64,000 bases of DNA from Consotaella salsifontis (GTDB lineage: Bacteria > Pseudomonadota > Alphaproteobacteria > Rhizobiales > Rhizobiaceae), in contig NZ_FUXL01000003.1 of NCBI RefSeq assembly GCF_900167365.1, positions 248,001-312,000 on the forward strand, in the 5' to 3' direction. A program made the translations under genes and the position numbers. This document shows positions 18,977 to 28,655 of the stretch, piece after piece. The notes below the pieces were generated by a model, which was given only the letters and a program-made list of their open reading frames with translations, had not been told where the DNA came from and did not search any database. The stretch's first letter is position 1. Every line of letters starts with the position of its first letter.

Positions 18977-20386
18977 TCAGAATCCCATAGGCGGGCCGCG
19001 TCGTCCGCCGAACGAGCTCGTCCTTGGCCCTCCGCTCGCCTGACCGGTGACGACCTTGTCGCCGGCCTGGAGGCCGCTCTTCACCTCGGCCGTGACGTTG
19101 TCGTTGAGCCCGACGGTGATGGACCGGGAAACCACCTGATCCCCTTCCAGCACGTCGACCTCATAGCTGCCATCCCGGTTTCGGCGCTTGAGCGCGGCGG
19201 AGGGAATGGTGAGCACGTTCTCGGCCTTGCCGACGACGATGTGAACCTCTGCCGTCATGTAGGTCTTGAGGTAGCCGTCGGGGTTCGGCACCGTGAAGAC
19301 GCCGTTGTAATAGATCGCGGTGGATGAGGACGACGAACTGCTCGCCGCGGATGACGACGAGGTGACGGCGCTGTCGCTCTTGATCGACTCGGGCGCGGGT
19401 TCGATGGATTCCAGCTTGGCTTCGAAGCGCCGGCCGGGATCGCCGAGGATGGTGAAGTAGATCTCCTCACCGGGCTTGACCTTAGTCACATCCACCTCGG
19501 AGATTTCCGCGCGGATGATCATCGTGTCGAGTTGGCCGAGAATGACGATCGTCGGGGCGGATTGCGTGGCGTTGACGGTCTGCCCCTCCTGCGTCACCAC
19601 CGCGAGAACCGTCCCGTTGATGGGCGCGGTGATATGGGTGTAGCCGAGATTGAGTTGGGCCGTGGCCACGGCGACTTCGGCTTTGGCCATCTCCGCGTCG
19701 AGCGCGGCAATCTGCGCTTTCGTGGTCTCGACGGCCGCCTGCGCCGTGTCGAGGTCCGCCGCGGTCGAAACCTGTAGGGCCGCCGTCTTCTGCTGGCGCG
19801 CCAGGGTCGCCACATTGAGCGCCAGCGTCGCCTCCCGTTCGTCGCGCTCGGCCTTGATCTGGGCGAGGGAGGCCTCGGCGGTCTTGAGATCGTTCTCACG
19901 CGTCTTCGGGTCGATCTGGCCGACAAGATCGCCCGCCTTCACCTTCTGGCCGACGACCACGGGCACGGACACGACCCGGCCGGACACCTGCGCGCCCACG
20001 GCCACGAGCTTCAAGGGCTTCAGCGTCCCGTCCGCAAGAACGGTTTCCTCGACTGTGCCGACGGTGACGGGGGCCGTCAGGACATTTGGCGCTGTCGTGG
20101 CCGGATAATACCGATTTTTCGCATACCAGCCGCCGGCGGCGACGAGCAGGAGGAGGACCAGGAAGATGAGGAGACGGCGCCCGCGCGACGGTTTCTTGCG
20201 CCGTGGGGGCCGCCTGACTTCCGGGCTGGGACTGGCGACGGGGGAGGGCTTGAAGCCAACCGGGATGTCTTGCACGGTGGCGCCCGTTTCTGGTCGCTCT
20301 TCGGCGGAAGAGGCGTCCAGCCGTGGTGTCTGCTCGGCGTCGCCGGCGTGGCGGGCGGCGCGCGTCTCTGCGGTCATGGTGTTCAT
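18977..20386 (-). CDS. MacA-type periplasmic adaptor (HlyD/RND family)
   Basis: 469-aa membrane fusion protein. A proline/arginine-rich cytosolic N-terminus (residues 1-50) leads to one transmembrane helix ([18 protein letters not shown]), then the barrel-sandwich halves ([44 protein letters not shown]), a coiled-coil hairpin between them ([15 protein letters not shown]...[16 protein letters not shown]) and a beta-barrel. A serine-only stretch ([15 protein letters not shown]) interrupts the membrane-proximal region, an odd insertion. Start either at 20386 or at the second Met at 20377, which has the better-spaced AGGA. Operon with the MacB-type gene downstream. Confidence 0.9.
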   Translation of the reverse strand: MNTMTAETRAARHAGDAEQTPRLDASSAEERPETGATVQDIPVGFKPSPVASPSPEVRRPPRRKKPSRGRRLLIFLVLLLLVAAGGWYAKNRYYPATTAPNVLTAPVTVGTVEETVLADGTLKPLKLVAVGAQVSGRVVSVPVVVGQKVKAGDLVGQIDPKTRENDLKTAEASLAQIKAERDEREATLALNVATLARQQKTAALQVSTAADLDTAQAAVETTKAQIAALDAEMAKAEVAVATAQLNLGYTHITAPINGTVLAVVTQEGQTVNATQSAPTIVILGQLDTMIIRAEISEVDVTKVKPGEEIYFTILGDPGRRFEAKLESIEPAPESIKSDSAVTSSSSAASSSSSSSTAIYYNGVFTVPNPDGYLKTYMTAEVHIVVGKAENVLTIPSAALKRRNRDGSYEVDVLEGDQVVSRSITVGLNDNVTAEVKSGLQAGDKVVTGQASGGPRTSSFGGRRGPPMGF

Positions 20387-20467
20387 CCTGCGATGGAGGT
20401 AACCACCGCGCGCCGGGCAAAGTCCAGTTTCAAAACGTATCCGCGCTGCCGGCGCAAATCCCGCAGG

Positions 20468-21805
20468 TCAGGCTCCGAGGGGCGAATCCTTGGCCGTCGC
20501 GGGGCGCCCGACACCGGTATAGGTGAAGCCGAAGCGGGCAACCTCGTCCTCGCGATAGATGTTGCGCAAATCGACGAGCACCGGCTGACGCATGACCGAC
20601 TTGAGACGGGAAAGGTCGAGCGCGCGGAAGGAATCCCACTCCGTCACGATCACCACCGCGTCCGCCCCTTCGGCGCAATCATAGGGGCCGGAAGCGAAGG
20701 CCACCGAGGCATCGAGAAGCGGTTTCGCCTGGTCTATGCCCTCGGGATCATAGGCTTTCACCTCGGCTCCCTGGTCGATCAGCGCCTGGATGATGGACAG
20801 CGACGGCGCATCGCGCATGTCGTCGGTATTCGGCTTGAAGGTGAGGCCGAGGACGGCAACCGTCTTGCCCCTGACGCTGCCGCCGCAAGCGGCCATCACC
20901 TTGCGCCCCATGGCGCGCTTCCTCTGATCGTTGACGGCGACGGTCGTCTCGATGAGGCGCACCGGGCTCGCCGCGTCCTGGGCCGTTTTCACCAGCGCCA
21001 GCGTGTCCTTGGGAAAGCACGAGCCGCCGTATCCAGGGCCGGCATGAAGGAACTTGCCGCCGATGCGGTTGTCGAGGCCGATACCGCGCGCCACGGCCTG
21101 GACGTCGGCCCCCACGGCCTCGCAGAGATCGGCCATCTCGTTGATGAAGGTGATCTTCATGGCCAGAAACGCGTTGGCCGCGTACTTGATCAGTTCCGAG
21201 GTGCGGCGCTCGGTGAAGAGCAACGGCGAGTGATTGAGATAGAGCGGCCGGTAAACCTCGGTCATTACATCGCGTGCCCGCTCGTCCTCGATGCCGACGA
21301 CAATTCGGTCGGGCCGCTTGAAGTCGCTGATGGCGGCACCCTCGCGCAGGAATTCGGGATTCGAGACGACAGCGAAATCGGCTTGCGGGTTCTCCTCGCG
21401 GATGATGCGCTCGACCTCGTCGCCGGTGCCGACCGGAACCGTCGACTTGGTGACGACGATCGTGAAACCGCGAATGGAGGCGGCGATTTCGCGCGCCGCG
21501 CCATAGACGTAGGACAGATCAGCGTGGCCATCGCCGCGCCGCGAAGGCGTGCCGACCGCGATGAAAACCACGTCGGCCGCGGCCACCGGCTCTGCGAGAG
21601 CGGTCTCGAAGGTCAGCCGCCCGGCCTTGACGTTCTTGGCGACGAGTTCGTCCAGGCCCGGCTCGAAGATCGGAATGCGTCCGGCCTTCAGTGCCTCGAC
21701 TTTGTCGTCCGCCTTGTCGATGCAGACCACGTCATGGCCGAAATCCGCTAGGCAGGCCCCGGACACCAGGCCGACATAGCCCGAGCCGATCATCGCAATC
21801 TTCAT
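20468..21805 (-). CDS. ugd: UDP-glucose 6-dehydrogenase
   Basis: 445-aa enzyme oxidising UDP-glucose to UDP-glucuronate in two steps with NAD. The N-terminal Rossmann motif is MKIAMIGSGYVGLVSGACLADFG (first 20 residues shown by their GxGYVG core), and the catalytic Cys263 lies in GPGYGGSCFPKDT. The C-terminal UDP-binding part has GLTFKPNTDDMRDAPS. Provides precursors for acidic surface glycans such as those made from the locus at 51-64 kb. Alone on its strand here. Confidence 0.96.
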   Translation of the reverse strand: MKIAMIGSGYVGLVSGACLADFGHDVVCIDKADDKVEALKAGRIPIFEPGLDELVAKNVKAGRLTFETALAEPVAAADVVFIAVGTPSRRGDGHADLSYVYGAAREIAASIRGFTIVVTKSTVPVGTGDEVERIIREENPQADFAVVSNPEFLREGAAISDFKRPDRIVVGIEDERARDVMTEVYRPLYLNHSPLLFTERRTSELIKYAANAFLAMKITFINEMADLCEAVGADVQAVARGIGLDNRIGGKFLHAGPGYGGSCFPKDTLALVKTAQDAASPVRLIETTVAVNDQRKRAMGRKVMAACGGSVRGKTVAVLGLTFKPNTDDMRDAPSLSIIQALIDQGAEVKAYDPEGIDQAKPLLDASVAFASGPYDCAEGADAVVIVTEWDSFRALDLSRLKSVMRQPVLVDLRNIYREDEVARFGFTYTGVGRPATAKDSPLGA

Positions 21806-22032
21806 GGGAACTCCGAGTTCACAGCCGATCCATGGTTGATCGTGCTCGAATATCCGCAGCGCGCCTCGCGCTCAAGAGCGGGACGCCACTTGTGCGAAGG
21901 TCGCACTGGAATGGACCGGCCTCGAGAGGCTTTTCCGGCCACTATCCAGCCAGACAAATTCTGACGCGGGAAGCGCGGAGGCGGTTTGCGCTTGGCTTCG
22001 CAAGAGGTTATAGAGCGCTCGCATCGCGGCTC

Positions 22033-22107
<75 letters not shown>

Positions 22108-22213
22108 ATATCGTCCAAGTCCTTGTTTTTACTGAGGTCATTTCCAGCTGGGGCGCATGTGCCCCCGAGTGGGACACAGGATTGCGACACAACCGTGGGA
22201 CACGGGGTGTCGA

Positions 22214-22558
22214 ATGGCGATCGGAATGGGGCTCGAGCGACGGGGCGCGGTCTACTATTGGCGCAAGCGCCTGCCTGACCCCCTCGCGCGGCGAATCGGT
22301 CTCGCCCATATTAAGATGAGCCTTCGAACACGCGAGGATGGTCCGAGCGAAGCAATCTGCGCTGCCGACCGAGGACCGCTGGCGACTTTGACCATCGCGG
22401 TCGACGCGGTCGGCGAAACGCTGATCGCCACGAGGTTGACGGATGAGGCGTGGGCTCTGGCGGAAAGCACACGGGGAACCGACCCTTATTTCTTCAACCC
22501 TCTCTTTGAGCGGGCAGTCCCCGAGGGTGCGGGGGACGCGGTTTTCGCCTTTCAGTAG
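22214..22558 (+). pseudogene. Remnant of a tyrosine integrase, N-terminal part only
   Basis: The first residues after ATG 22214 include RRGAVYYWRKRLPDPLARR and IKMSLRTRE, matching the N-terminal DUF6538 segment of phage/island integrases. Afterwards the frame loses any family resemblance and stops within about 115 codons, so the catalytic domain is missing or out of frame. It starts about 105 bases after tRNA-Gln, the usual place for an island integrase. Decayed, not functional. Confidence 0.6.
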
Positions 22559-22798
22559 TCTTGCCGGCGGCCGTGATGGGCTAAGCCTATCAGGCAGATG
22601 GTGTCATGCAACAGGGCGCCCTTGGCGCGCACCGTTCGATCCCGGACGGTAAAAATGCTCTCGATGGGAATGGCCGTGGGCAGATGATCCCGATGCTCGA
22701 CCGGAAAGTCGAAGAAGGCCAGGAGCGCCACGCACTCGTCGACCGCGCGGTGCCGGTCGCGACGATCTGCAGAGAAACGTCCGGGCGACCGAAGCGGT
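22552..22798 (-). pseudogene. IS256-family transposase C-terminal remnant
   Basis: The minus-strand frame ending at the TGA at 22552-22554 contains FDFPVEHRDHLPTAIPIES followed by VRDRTVRAKGALLHDT, a degraded version of the IS256 transposase motif (HW.HLRTTNPIESTFATVR.RT...KGA). An in-frame stop closes it near 22799 and it has no start, so only about 80 codons survive. It lies directly between the integrase remnant and the next intact gene. Confidence 0.65.
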
Positions 22799-22809
22799 CA
22801 GTAAGCCCA

Positions 22810-23817
22810 TCAAAGCGCCTCCAGTTTCAGAAGACCACCACCCCCGGCCTCCAGCCGCGACAGATAGACGGCCGGGTCAAGCACCTGGAACGGAAAATAC
22901 AGTCCGGGCGACGTCGGTGGTTTCCCATCAAGCCCCGTCAGTCGTTCGAGGAGCATTGACACTCCGAGCGCCGTCAGCGGTGCCGCTCCCCGTGGATGGA
23001 AAACCGCATGACGGGTGCGAAGTGTTTGGCCCAAATGATCCCGCCCACTCAGCTCGATGATGATCTCCGTCGATTTCGGCTCACCGCGGCGGCGGCTGGA
23101 ACTGACGCCAGTTGCGATATTGAACTGGACGTTGGGCGCGCCGGTCGCGGCGGCCAGGCCGACGACGTCAATGGACGAGAAGCCGGACGCTTCCATCCTG
23201 GTGCCGTCGATGGCCTGGAACGAGGCCACGGCATCCTCTTCGCCGCGCCAGAGATAGGCGCCGTCACGCCGCGTAAGCGCGGATGGCATCATCCTGTGTA
23301 GGCGCTCGAAGTCCTCAGCCACGGCTGGACCTCCGCCGTCCTCTTCGTCGACGAGAGCTCCGATGACGATGTCGTCGATCCGATCGTACGCTCTAGCCGC
23401 CTGAAGGGTCGCAACCGTTGTCGCTCCGACCAGCCACTCGTAGCCGAGAACGACGGGTGATGCCGTCGGCTTCAGCATGAAGCTGCCGATTTCGGGGGCG
23501 ATCTCGTAGACACCTGAGGAAATGCCGAGATGCGGCACGCCGCGCGACAAAGCGAACCTTAATCCGGCAAGGCGATCGTCCGAATAGAAGACGGCGACGG
23601 CACGAGCCGGGCGCTTGCCGAGGCCGAGATCATCCGCGCCCGGGTCGAGAACGACGCCCTCCGCCTCGCCCAACTCGGCGGCCGCTTCCCGGGCTTTGGC
23701 GAGATCGCGACCGCCGATCAACAGCGGGAGATCGGGGTAGCGGGACCGCAACTCTCGAGCGGCAAGGCGCCCGATCGCGCCGTAGCCTCCCATCAGAAGG
23801 ATCGGATCCGGTGACAT
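22810..23817 (-). CDS. Saccharopine dehydrogenase-like NAD(P)-binding protein
   Basis: 335-aa protein with an N-terminal Rossmann motif (ILLMGGYGAIGRLAARELRSRYP) and the general shape of saccharopine-dehydrogenase/short-chain-like reductases. The rest contains GVPHLGISSGVYEIAPEIG and a C-terminal block ending GLYFPFQVLDPAVYL. Substrate unknown. It is divergent from a TetR regulator, and the shared 91-base intergenic region carries two palindromes, so it is almost certainly the regulator's target. Such TetR/oxidoreductase pairs often answer to small organic compounds. Confidence 0.75.
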   Translation of the reverse strand: MSPDPILLMGGYGAIGRLAARELRSRYPDLPLLIGGRDLAKAREAAAELGEAEGVVLDPGADDLGLGKRPARAVAVFYSDDRLAGLRFALSRGVPHLGISSGVYEIAPEIGSFMLKPTASPVVLGYEWLVGATTVATLQAARAYDRIDDIVIGALVDEEDGGGPAVAEDFERLHRMMPSALTRRDGAYLWRGEEDAVASFQAIDGTRMEASGFSSIDVVGLAAATGAPNVQFNIATGVSSSRRRGEPKSTEIIIELSGRDHLGQTLRTRHAVFHPRGAAPLTALGVSMLLERLTGLDGKPPTSPGLYFPFQVLDPAVYLSRLEAGGGGLLKLEAL

Positions 23818-23842
23818 GACAATATTCCTTTCCCGATATATA

Positions 23843-23859
23843 ACCTACAAAAGGTAGGT
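23843..23859. promoter_or_regulatory. Palindromic operator 1 of TetR-family regulator
   Basis: ACCTAC-AAAAG-GTAGGT: perfect 6-base arms with a 5-base spacer in the divergent intergenic region. The same palindrome recurs 29 bases away. Position between a TetR gene and its neighbour makes an operator the obvious reading. Confidence 0.75.
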
Positions 23860-23871
23860 AGAATATTCTTT

Positions 23872-23888
23872 ACCTACTATTGGTAGGT
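23872..23888. promoter_or_regulatory. Palindromic operator 2 of TetR-family regulator
   Basis: ACCTAC-TATTG-GTAGGT: same arms and spacer length as operator 1. It ends 20 bases before the regulator start, so binding would block the regulator's own transcription; operator 1 is nearer the saccharopine-dehydrogenase-like gene. Confidence 0.75.
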
Positions 23889-23908
23889 TATGCAAATGGG
23901 GCGCGCGG

Positions 23909-24577
23909 ATGCCAGTTGGGATCAGAAAGGGAACGGGAGGAAACGGGACGGGAGGAAAGGGCTCGCGCAGGCTGTCGAAGACCGAGCGCCGACGTCAGCT
24001 GCTCGATACGGCGCTCCTGATCGTCCGGACGGAGGGAGCGGATCGGCTCACTCTGGGCCATCTTGCCGAGTCCGCAGGCGTCTCCAAGCCGGTCGCCTAC
24101 GATCATTTCAGCACCCGATCGGGCCTGCTCATCGAACTCTACCGTTGGATCGACACGGAGCGGGTGAACGCGTTCCGCGACGCCATGGCCACGGGAAGCC
24201 GAAGTTTCGACGAAACGGCGGGTCTGCTCGCCTCCGCCTACATCGACTGTGCTGCCGACATGACCGACGAGTTCCATTCCGTCGGCGCCGCCCTTGCCGG
24301 CAGCGAGGAAAAGGCGGCGGTGTTCCAGGAATTGCTCGACCACTCCGTCCAGATGTTCGTCGCAGTCCTCAAGCCTCACGCCGCCTCGCCGTCGGAGGAA
24401 TTGGAGCAGCGTTGCATCGGCCTCGTCGGGGCAGGCGAGGCGCTTTCGGCAGCGGTGGTGCGCGGCAAACTCCGAAGGAGCGAAGCCGCCGAGGTCTTTG
24501 CATCCTTGATAAGGGGCAGTCTTGATGAGCGTAACGCCCGACCCGGCACGGGCGGGAGAACACCCTTTAATAGCTGA
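23909..24577 (+). CDS. TetR/AcrR-family transcriptional regulator
   Basis: 222-aa repressor. A basic, Gly-rich leader (GIRKGTGGNGTGGKGSRR) precedes the helix-turn-helix (RRRQLLDTALLIVRTEG...LTLGHLAESAGVSKPVAYDHF); the C-terminal ligand domain is helical and divergent. The HTH recognition part AGVSKPVAYDHFSTR is typical of the family. It is divergent from the gene at 22810-23817 and faces two ACCTAC-N5-GTAGGT palindromes, which it probably binds. The ATG at 23909 is the only good start before the HTH. Confidence 0.88.
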   Translation: MPVGIRKGTGGNGTGGKGSRRLSKTERRRQLLDTALLIVRTEGADRLTLGHLAESAGVSKPVAYDHFSTRSGLLIELYRWIDTERVNAFRDAMATGSRSFDETAGLLASAYIDCAADMTDEFHSVGAALAGSEEKAAVFQELLDHSVQMFVAVLKPHAASPSEELEQRCIGLVGAGEALSAAVVRGKLRRSEAAEVFASLIRGSLDERNARPGTGGRTPFNS

Positions 24578-24922
24578 TGTCTCGAAAAAGCGAACTCTCC
24601 AACGAAATAGGTGCTTTATCCGCTATGGCTCGGCATGGTCGAATCCGGACTGAGAGCTTCCACCCTGACGGGGCATGTTTGGGGGCACTCAGGATGGGCC
24701 GAAAGGAGACTGGCAGCTCTGGGGCATGTTTGGGGGCGAGCATGCCGGCGTGAAACGCACCGCCCAACGTCTTTTCTCAGGGCATGTTTTTGCCGTCAGC
24801 TCGGCCTGATGCGGTTGGTGGCGGCCAACCTCGTCTATAATGTTCCGGCCGGCCTGGATCGCGGCGGCGGAGCCCGAGCATCGGCTAAGTGGCTACATCT
24901 GCTCCGAAGGGCCGTTACCGGC
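24578..24922. other. Gene-free stretch with short repeated sequence
   Basis: About 345 bases without a supported gene. It holds GGGGCATGTTTGGGGGC twice exactly (24670-24686 and 24721-24737) and a degenerate third copy (AGGGCATGTTTTTGCC from 24779). The spacing is 51 and about 58 bases. I cannot assign these to a known element; they may be the scar of a mobile element. Confidence 0.5.
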
Positions 24923-25837
24923 TCAGCCGACGGCTCCGACGCTTGGAAGCAGGCGATCGATCCAGGCGTTGGCGAGTCCGGGCCAAGCGTCATGGGTGCC
25001 GCCATGATCGCGCAGGGCGAAGCCGTGCGGCGCGCAGCCGAAAATGTGAAGGTCGGCGTCGAGCCCTGTTTCTGCGGCTGATCGGGCGAGGTTGAGTGCG
25101 TGATCGACTGGCACCGAACGGTCGTGGAGCGCATAGGCCATGAAGAGCGGCACCTTCGGCATCGCGTGCGGATGCGCCCGGATGCCGACGGGCCAGGCAT
25201 CGTAGAACGCCTGCTTCTCGGCCGGAGGATAATCCGGCTTGCCAGCCGGCGCCTTGTATTCGCGGTGATTGGCGTTGATCGGGCCGTAGGCGATGATGGC
25301 ACCCACGGCGCTCGGCGCGTTCGTCTGGCAGGCCATGACGCCGGCGAGATGACCGCCCGACGACAGGCCGACATGGATCAGCGGCAGGCTTCTCTCGTCC
25401 TGGGCCAGGTGATCGAGGCCCGCAAGCGCGTCGCGCAGCGCGATATCGAAGGGAAGAGGAGCGCCGTCTGGGCCGGGGGCGCCCGGCAGTCGGTGGATCA
25501 TCACGTGGGCGTCGAGCCCAAGGCCGTTCAGCCAGCGCGCGATTTCGATGCCTTCCTTGTCGTAGACGAGTTCGAGATAGCCGCCGCCGGCGTAGATCAT
25601 GGCCTGTCCGCGGGGCTGGGAGACCCGGAAGCTGTGCAGCTCGGGCCGTTCGATCCGGCGCATCATCCTGTCGGGCCACTGGCCGCTAAGCCGGTTTTCC
25701 GGCCCCTCGGCCAGGACGGCGACGTCGGGCCGGGGAGCGTTATCGTCAGCGTCCGAGCCGTCTTTCTGCAAGGCCTTATTCCCAGTGTTGTCGTTGGCGC
25801 GCGAAGAGCGGCCGAGGCGCGTATCCGCCCCGGCCAT
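24923..25837 (-). CDS. Alpha/beta hydrolase (esterase-like)
   Basis: 304-aa serine hydrolase. The oxyanion segment is MIYAGGGYLELVYDKEG, the nucleophile elbow is HVGLSSGGHLAG (GxSxG, Ser), the acid lies in AYALHDRSVPVDHA and the His in CAPHGFALRDHGG. This arrangement fits carbohydrate/xylan acetyl esterases of the BD-FAE kind. It is the last gene of the GH105-TRAP transcript, 10 bases after dctM, so it may remove acetyl groups from imported rhamnogalacturonan fragments; that is inference. The first 55 residues are polar and unlike the family, so the true start could be further in. Confidence 0.75.
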   Translation of the reverse strand: MAGADTRLGRSSRANDNTGNKALQKDGSDADDNAPRPDVAVLAEGPENRLSGQWPDRMMRRIERPELHSFRVSQPRGQAMIYAGGGYLELVYDKEGIEIARWLNGLGLDAHVMIHRLPGAPGPDGAPLPFDIALRDALAGLDHLAQDERSLPLIHVGLSSGGHLAGVMACQTNAPSAVGAIIAYGPINANHREYKAPAGKPDYPPAEKQAFYDAWPVGIRAHPHAMPKVPLFMAYALHDRSVPVDHALNLARSAAETGLDADLHIFGCAPHGFALRDHGGTHDAWPGLANAWIDRLLPSVGAVG

Positions 25838-25847
25838 CCCTCTGTTC

Positions 25848-27146
25848 TCACATGCCGAAATAACGTGGCAGGGCCATCGTCACCGAGGGGACATAGGTGA
25901 CGAGCAGCAGGATCGCCAAGATGACGACATAGAAGGGCAGCAGCGCGACGACCGCGCGTTCCACCTTCACCTTGCCGATGCTGGCGCCGACATAGAGGCC
26001 CGTGCCGACGGGCGGGGTGATGGTTCCGATGGCAAGGTTGTAGATCAGGACCACGCCGAATTGCACTGGGTCCATGCCCACCTTCATGGCGATGGGCAGG
26101 AGGATGGGCGTGAAGATGAGGATGGCCGGTCCGATATCCATGAAGCAGCCCACAACGAGCAGCACGACATTGATGATGAGCAGGACGACGTACGGATTGT
26201 CGGAGATGCCAAGGATGAGGCTCGTCACGGCCGCCGGAATGCCGGTGAAGGCCATGGCGAAGGAGAGGGCGGCCGAAGCTGCCAGCAGCAGCATGATAGC
26301 GCCGGTCATTTCCGCCGTTTCCAGGAGAAAGGATGGGAAGCGAGCGAATGGCACGGTTCGATGGACGAGGAAGGCGAGGACCATCGTGTAGACCACCGCG
26401 ATGGCCGAGGCTTCCACCGCGGTGAAGACACCCAGCACGATGCCGCCGATGATGAGGACGATGAGAAAGAGGCTCGGCAGGGCCTCCACCACGATCTTGA
26501 CGGCCTCGGACGGACGCACGGGGGTGGAGACGGAGTAGCCGCGCTTCTTGGCGATGATGAAAGTGACGATCATGAGGCCGAGGCCCCAGAGGGAGCCGGC
26601 CACCGCGCCGCCCAGGAAGAGAGCGCCCACCGACGTGCCGCCGCTCACCAGCGCATAGATGATGAACGCGGTCGTCGGTGGGATGAGCATTCCGGTCGGC
26701 GCCGAGGCGATATTGGCCGCGGCCGCGAACTCGCGGTCGTAGCCCTCGTTTGCCTGAAGAGGGATCATGACTCCGCCGATGGAGGTCGAAGCGGCGATGG
26801 CCGAGCCTGAGATGCAGCCGAACAGCATGTTCCCGGCGATGTTGGTCTGAGTGAGTGAACCCGGGATGCGCCCAGCGATAAGCTTGGCGAAATTGACGAG
26901 GCGGATGGCGATGCCGCCGGAGTTCATGATGACGCCGGACAGGATGAAGAAAGGAACCGCCAGGAGTGAGAAGGCATCCAGGCTGGCCAGCATCTTCTGC
27001 GCGGCGGTGAAGAGCGCCATGTCGAAGGGCGCAACGAGAAGCACGCCGGCGATCGCCGCCGCCACGATCGACAGGGCCAGGGGAATGCCGAGGGCAGCGA
27101 GGACGAGGAAGACGCCGAGAAGGACGAGGCTCGATTGGGCGGCCAT
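25848..27146 (-). CDS. TRAP transporter large permease (DctM)
   Basis: 432-aa membrane protein with about 12 helices, the channel-forming subunit of a tripartite ATP-independent periplasmic transporter. Family segments: NIAGNMLFGCISGSAIAASTS, ANIASAPTGMLIPPTTAFI and LAIGTITPPVGTGLYVGASI. ATG at 27146 has GGGAG 7 bases upstream; a GTG six bases earlier overlaps the DctQ stop but sits too close to that site. Works with the DctQ and DctP proteins encoded just upstream. Confidence 0.95.
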   Translation of the reverse strand: MAAQSSLVLLGVFLVLAALGIPLALSIVAAAIAGVLLVAPFDMALFTAAQKMLASLDAFSLLAVPFFILSGVIMNSGGIAIRLVNFAKLIAGRIPGSLTQTNIAGNMLFGCISGSAIAASTSIGGVMIPLQANEGYDREFAAAANIASAPTGMLIPPTTAFIIYALVSGGTSVGALFLGGAVAGSLWGLGLMIVTFIIAKKRGYSVSTPVRPSEAVKIVVEALPSLFLIVLIIGGIVLGVFTAVEASAIAVVYTMVLAFLVHRTVPFARFPSFLLETAEMTGAIMLLLAASAALSFAMAFTGIPAAVTSLILGISDNPYVVLLIINVVLLVVGCFMDIGPAILIFTPILLPIAMKVGMDPVQFGVVLIYNLAIGTITPPVGTGLYVGASIGKVKVERAVVALLPFYVVILAILLLVTYVPSVTMALPRYFGM

Positions 27147-27148
27147 GC

Positions 27149-27661
27149 TCACTCTCCCATAACGCTGTTCTTCTCGATCGTCGGCTCAGGCATCGGCTTG
27201 CCGGTCAGCTCGTCGACGAGGTTGAGCACACTGTAGGCCGCCATCAGGACGCCGCTCGTCGGCAAGGCCGCGTAGATCAGGCCCATCGGGACCTGAAGGA
27301 CTGCCGTGTACTGGGACCCAGCGATGTTGACGGCATGCATGCCGCCGACGATGAGGACGGCAACGGCGAAGATAAAGAAGCCAACCTGGATAACGAGGTT
27401 GAGGACTTTCCGTCCGTTGCCGCCCAGCATCTCTTTCAGGAGATCCACGGACATGTGCTTGTTTCGGCCGGTGACATAGGCTGCGCCGATCAGCGACAGC
27501 CAGATGACGCCAAAGCGGAGCAGTTCTTCCGAGAAGGTGCTGGGATCGTTGAGCACATAGCGGCTGAACACCTGCCACGTGACGACGACGATCATGATCG
27601 CCAGCACGACGCAGCAAAGGCCCCCGGCCAACCGATCAAGAACTAGCCGTGCGAATCTCAT
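27149..27661 (-). CDS. TRAP transporter small permease (DctQ)
   Basis: 170-aa protein with four predicted helices, including LCCVVLAIMIVVVTWQVFSRYVL and LIQ-type segments, and the conserved block FSEELLRFGVIWLSLIGAAYV. Small membrane subunit of the TRAP transporter; lies between the binding-protein and large-permease genes with a 7-base gap and a near overlap respectively. Confidence 0.93.
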   Translation of the reverse strand: MRFARLVLDRLAGGLCCVVLAIMIVVVTWQVFSRYVLNDPSTFSEELLRFGVIWLSLIGAAYVTGRNKHMSVDLLKEMLGGNGRKVLNLVIQVGFFIFAVAVLIVGGMHAVNIAGSQYTAVLQVPMGLIYAALPTSGVLMAAYSVLNLVDELTGKPMPEPTIEKNSVMGE

Positions 27662-27668
27662 GGTCTTC

Positions 27669-28655
27669 CTACTTGGCCTCGGCCCGGATCGACTCGAACA
27701 CCGGGTAGATGGTCTCGTTGCCCTTCAGGTCGTCGTACATCGGCTGGACGGCCTTCTGGAACTCGGACACATCCGGGTAGATGAACTTGACGCCGAACTT
27801 CTCCTCGCACTCCTTCTTGGCCTCGGCGACGGCGTCGTTCCATAGCTTCTTATGATATTCCGTGGACTCCTTCGCCGCGTCCCGGACGGCCTGCTGCTGC
27901 TCGGGGGAGAGCTTGGCCATGGCCGCGGTGCCGATCAGCACCACGTCCGGAATGCGGGTGTGGACGTCGTAGGTGTAGAACTTGGCAACCTCGGCATGGC
28001 GGGCGACCGTCATGGCGAACTCGTTGTTCTCCGCGCCGTCGAGCACCCCCTGTTGGAGCGAGGTGTAGACCTCGTCCTGGCTCATGGCGACAGGCGCAGC
28101 GCCCAGCATCTGCACCATGCGAATCGAGGTCGGGCTCTGCAAGACGCGGATCTTCAGGCCCTTGAGATCTTCCACCTTCTCGATGGGCTTCTTGGAGGTG
28201 TAGAAGCTGCGCGCGCCGGAGTCATAGTAGGTGAGGCCGATCATGCCGCGATCCGCCGTCGACTGGTAAATCGGCTCCATGATCTTCGGGTCGTCCATGA
28301 CCTTGTAGTAGTGATCCTGGTCGTCGAAGAGATAAGGCAGCGAGAAGACGCCGTAGACCGGCGAGAAGCTCTCCATCAAGCCACCCGAAACCTTGGTCAT
28401 GTCGAGAAGGCCGCTCTGGACCATCTCCACCAACTCGCGCTCGCCGCCGAGCTGGCTGTCCGGGAAGTAGCTGACCGTCACCTCGCCATTGGTCTTTTCC
28501 GAGAGGATTTCGCCGAACTTTGCCATCGCCTCCTTGGTGGGCGTGGCGTTGCTGGCATAGGCGAAGCGCAGGTTCACCGACGCCGCGTCGGCCGACATGG
28601 CCGAAACGGCGAGAACGCATGTGGACGCGGCGAGCGTCATCAGAATTTTCGTCAT
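27669..28655 (-). CDS. TRAP transporter substrate-binding protein (DctP)
   Basis: 328-aa periplasmic protein. Signal peptide MTKILMTLAASTCVLAVSAM ends near ADA-AS. The family core LRFAYASNATPTKEAMAKFGE, LGGERELVEMVQSG and the arginine-bearing segment LKGLKIRVLQSP (the Arg that usually binds a substrate carboxylate) are present, followed by the DGAENNEFAM segment. Together with GH105 next door the likely ligand is an acidic disaccharide, unsaturated galacturonate-rhamnose, but dedicated tests are absent. Confidence 0.93.
   Translation of the reverse strand: MTKILMTLAASTCVLAVSAMSADAASVNLRFAYASNATPTKEAMAKFGEILSEKTNGEVTVSYFPDSQLGGERELVEMVQSGLLDMTKVSGGLMESFSPVYGVFSLPYLFDDQDHYYKVMDDPKIMEPIYQSTADRGMIGLTYYDSGARSFYTSKKPIEKVEDLKGLKIRVLQSPTSIRMVQMLGAAPVAMSQDEVYTSLQQGVLDGAENNEFAMTVARHAEVAKFYTYDVHTRIPDVVLIGTAAMAKLSPEQQQAVRDAAKESTEYHKKLWNDAVAEAKKECEEKFGVKFIYPDVSEFQKAVQPMYDDLKGNETIYPVFESIRAEAK

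Noticed and set aside
24611-25081. 156-codon plus-strand frame
   Set aside because: No family resemblance, and it overlaps the 3' part of the clear minus-strand hydrolase gene.
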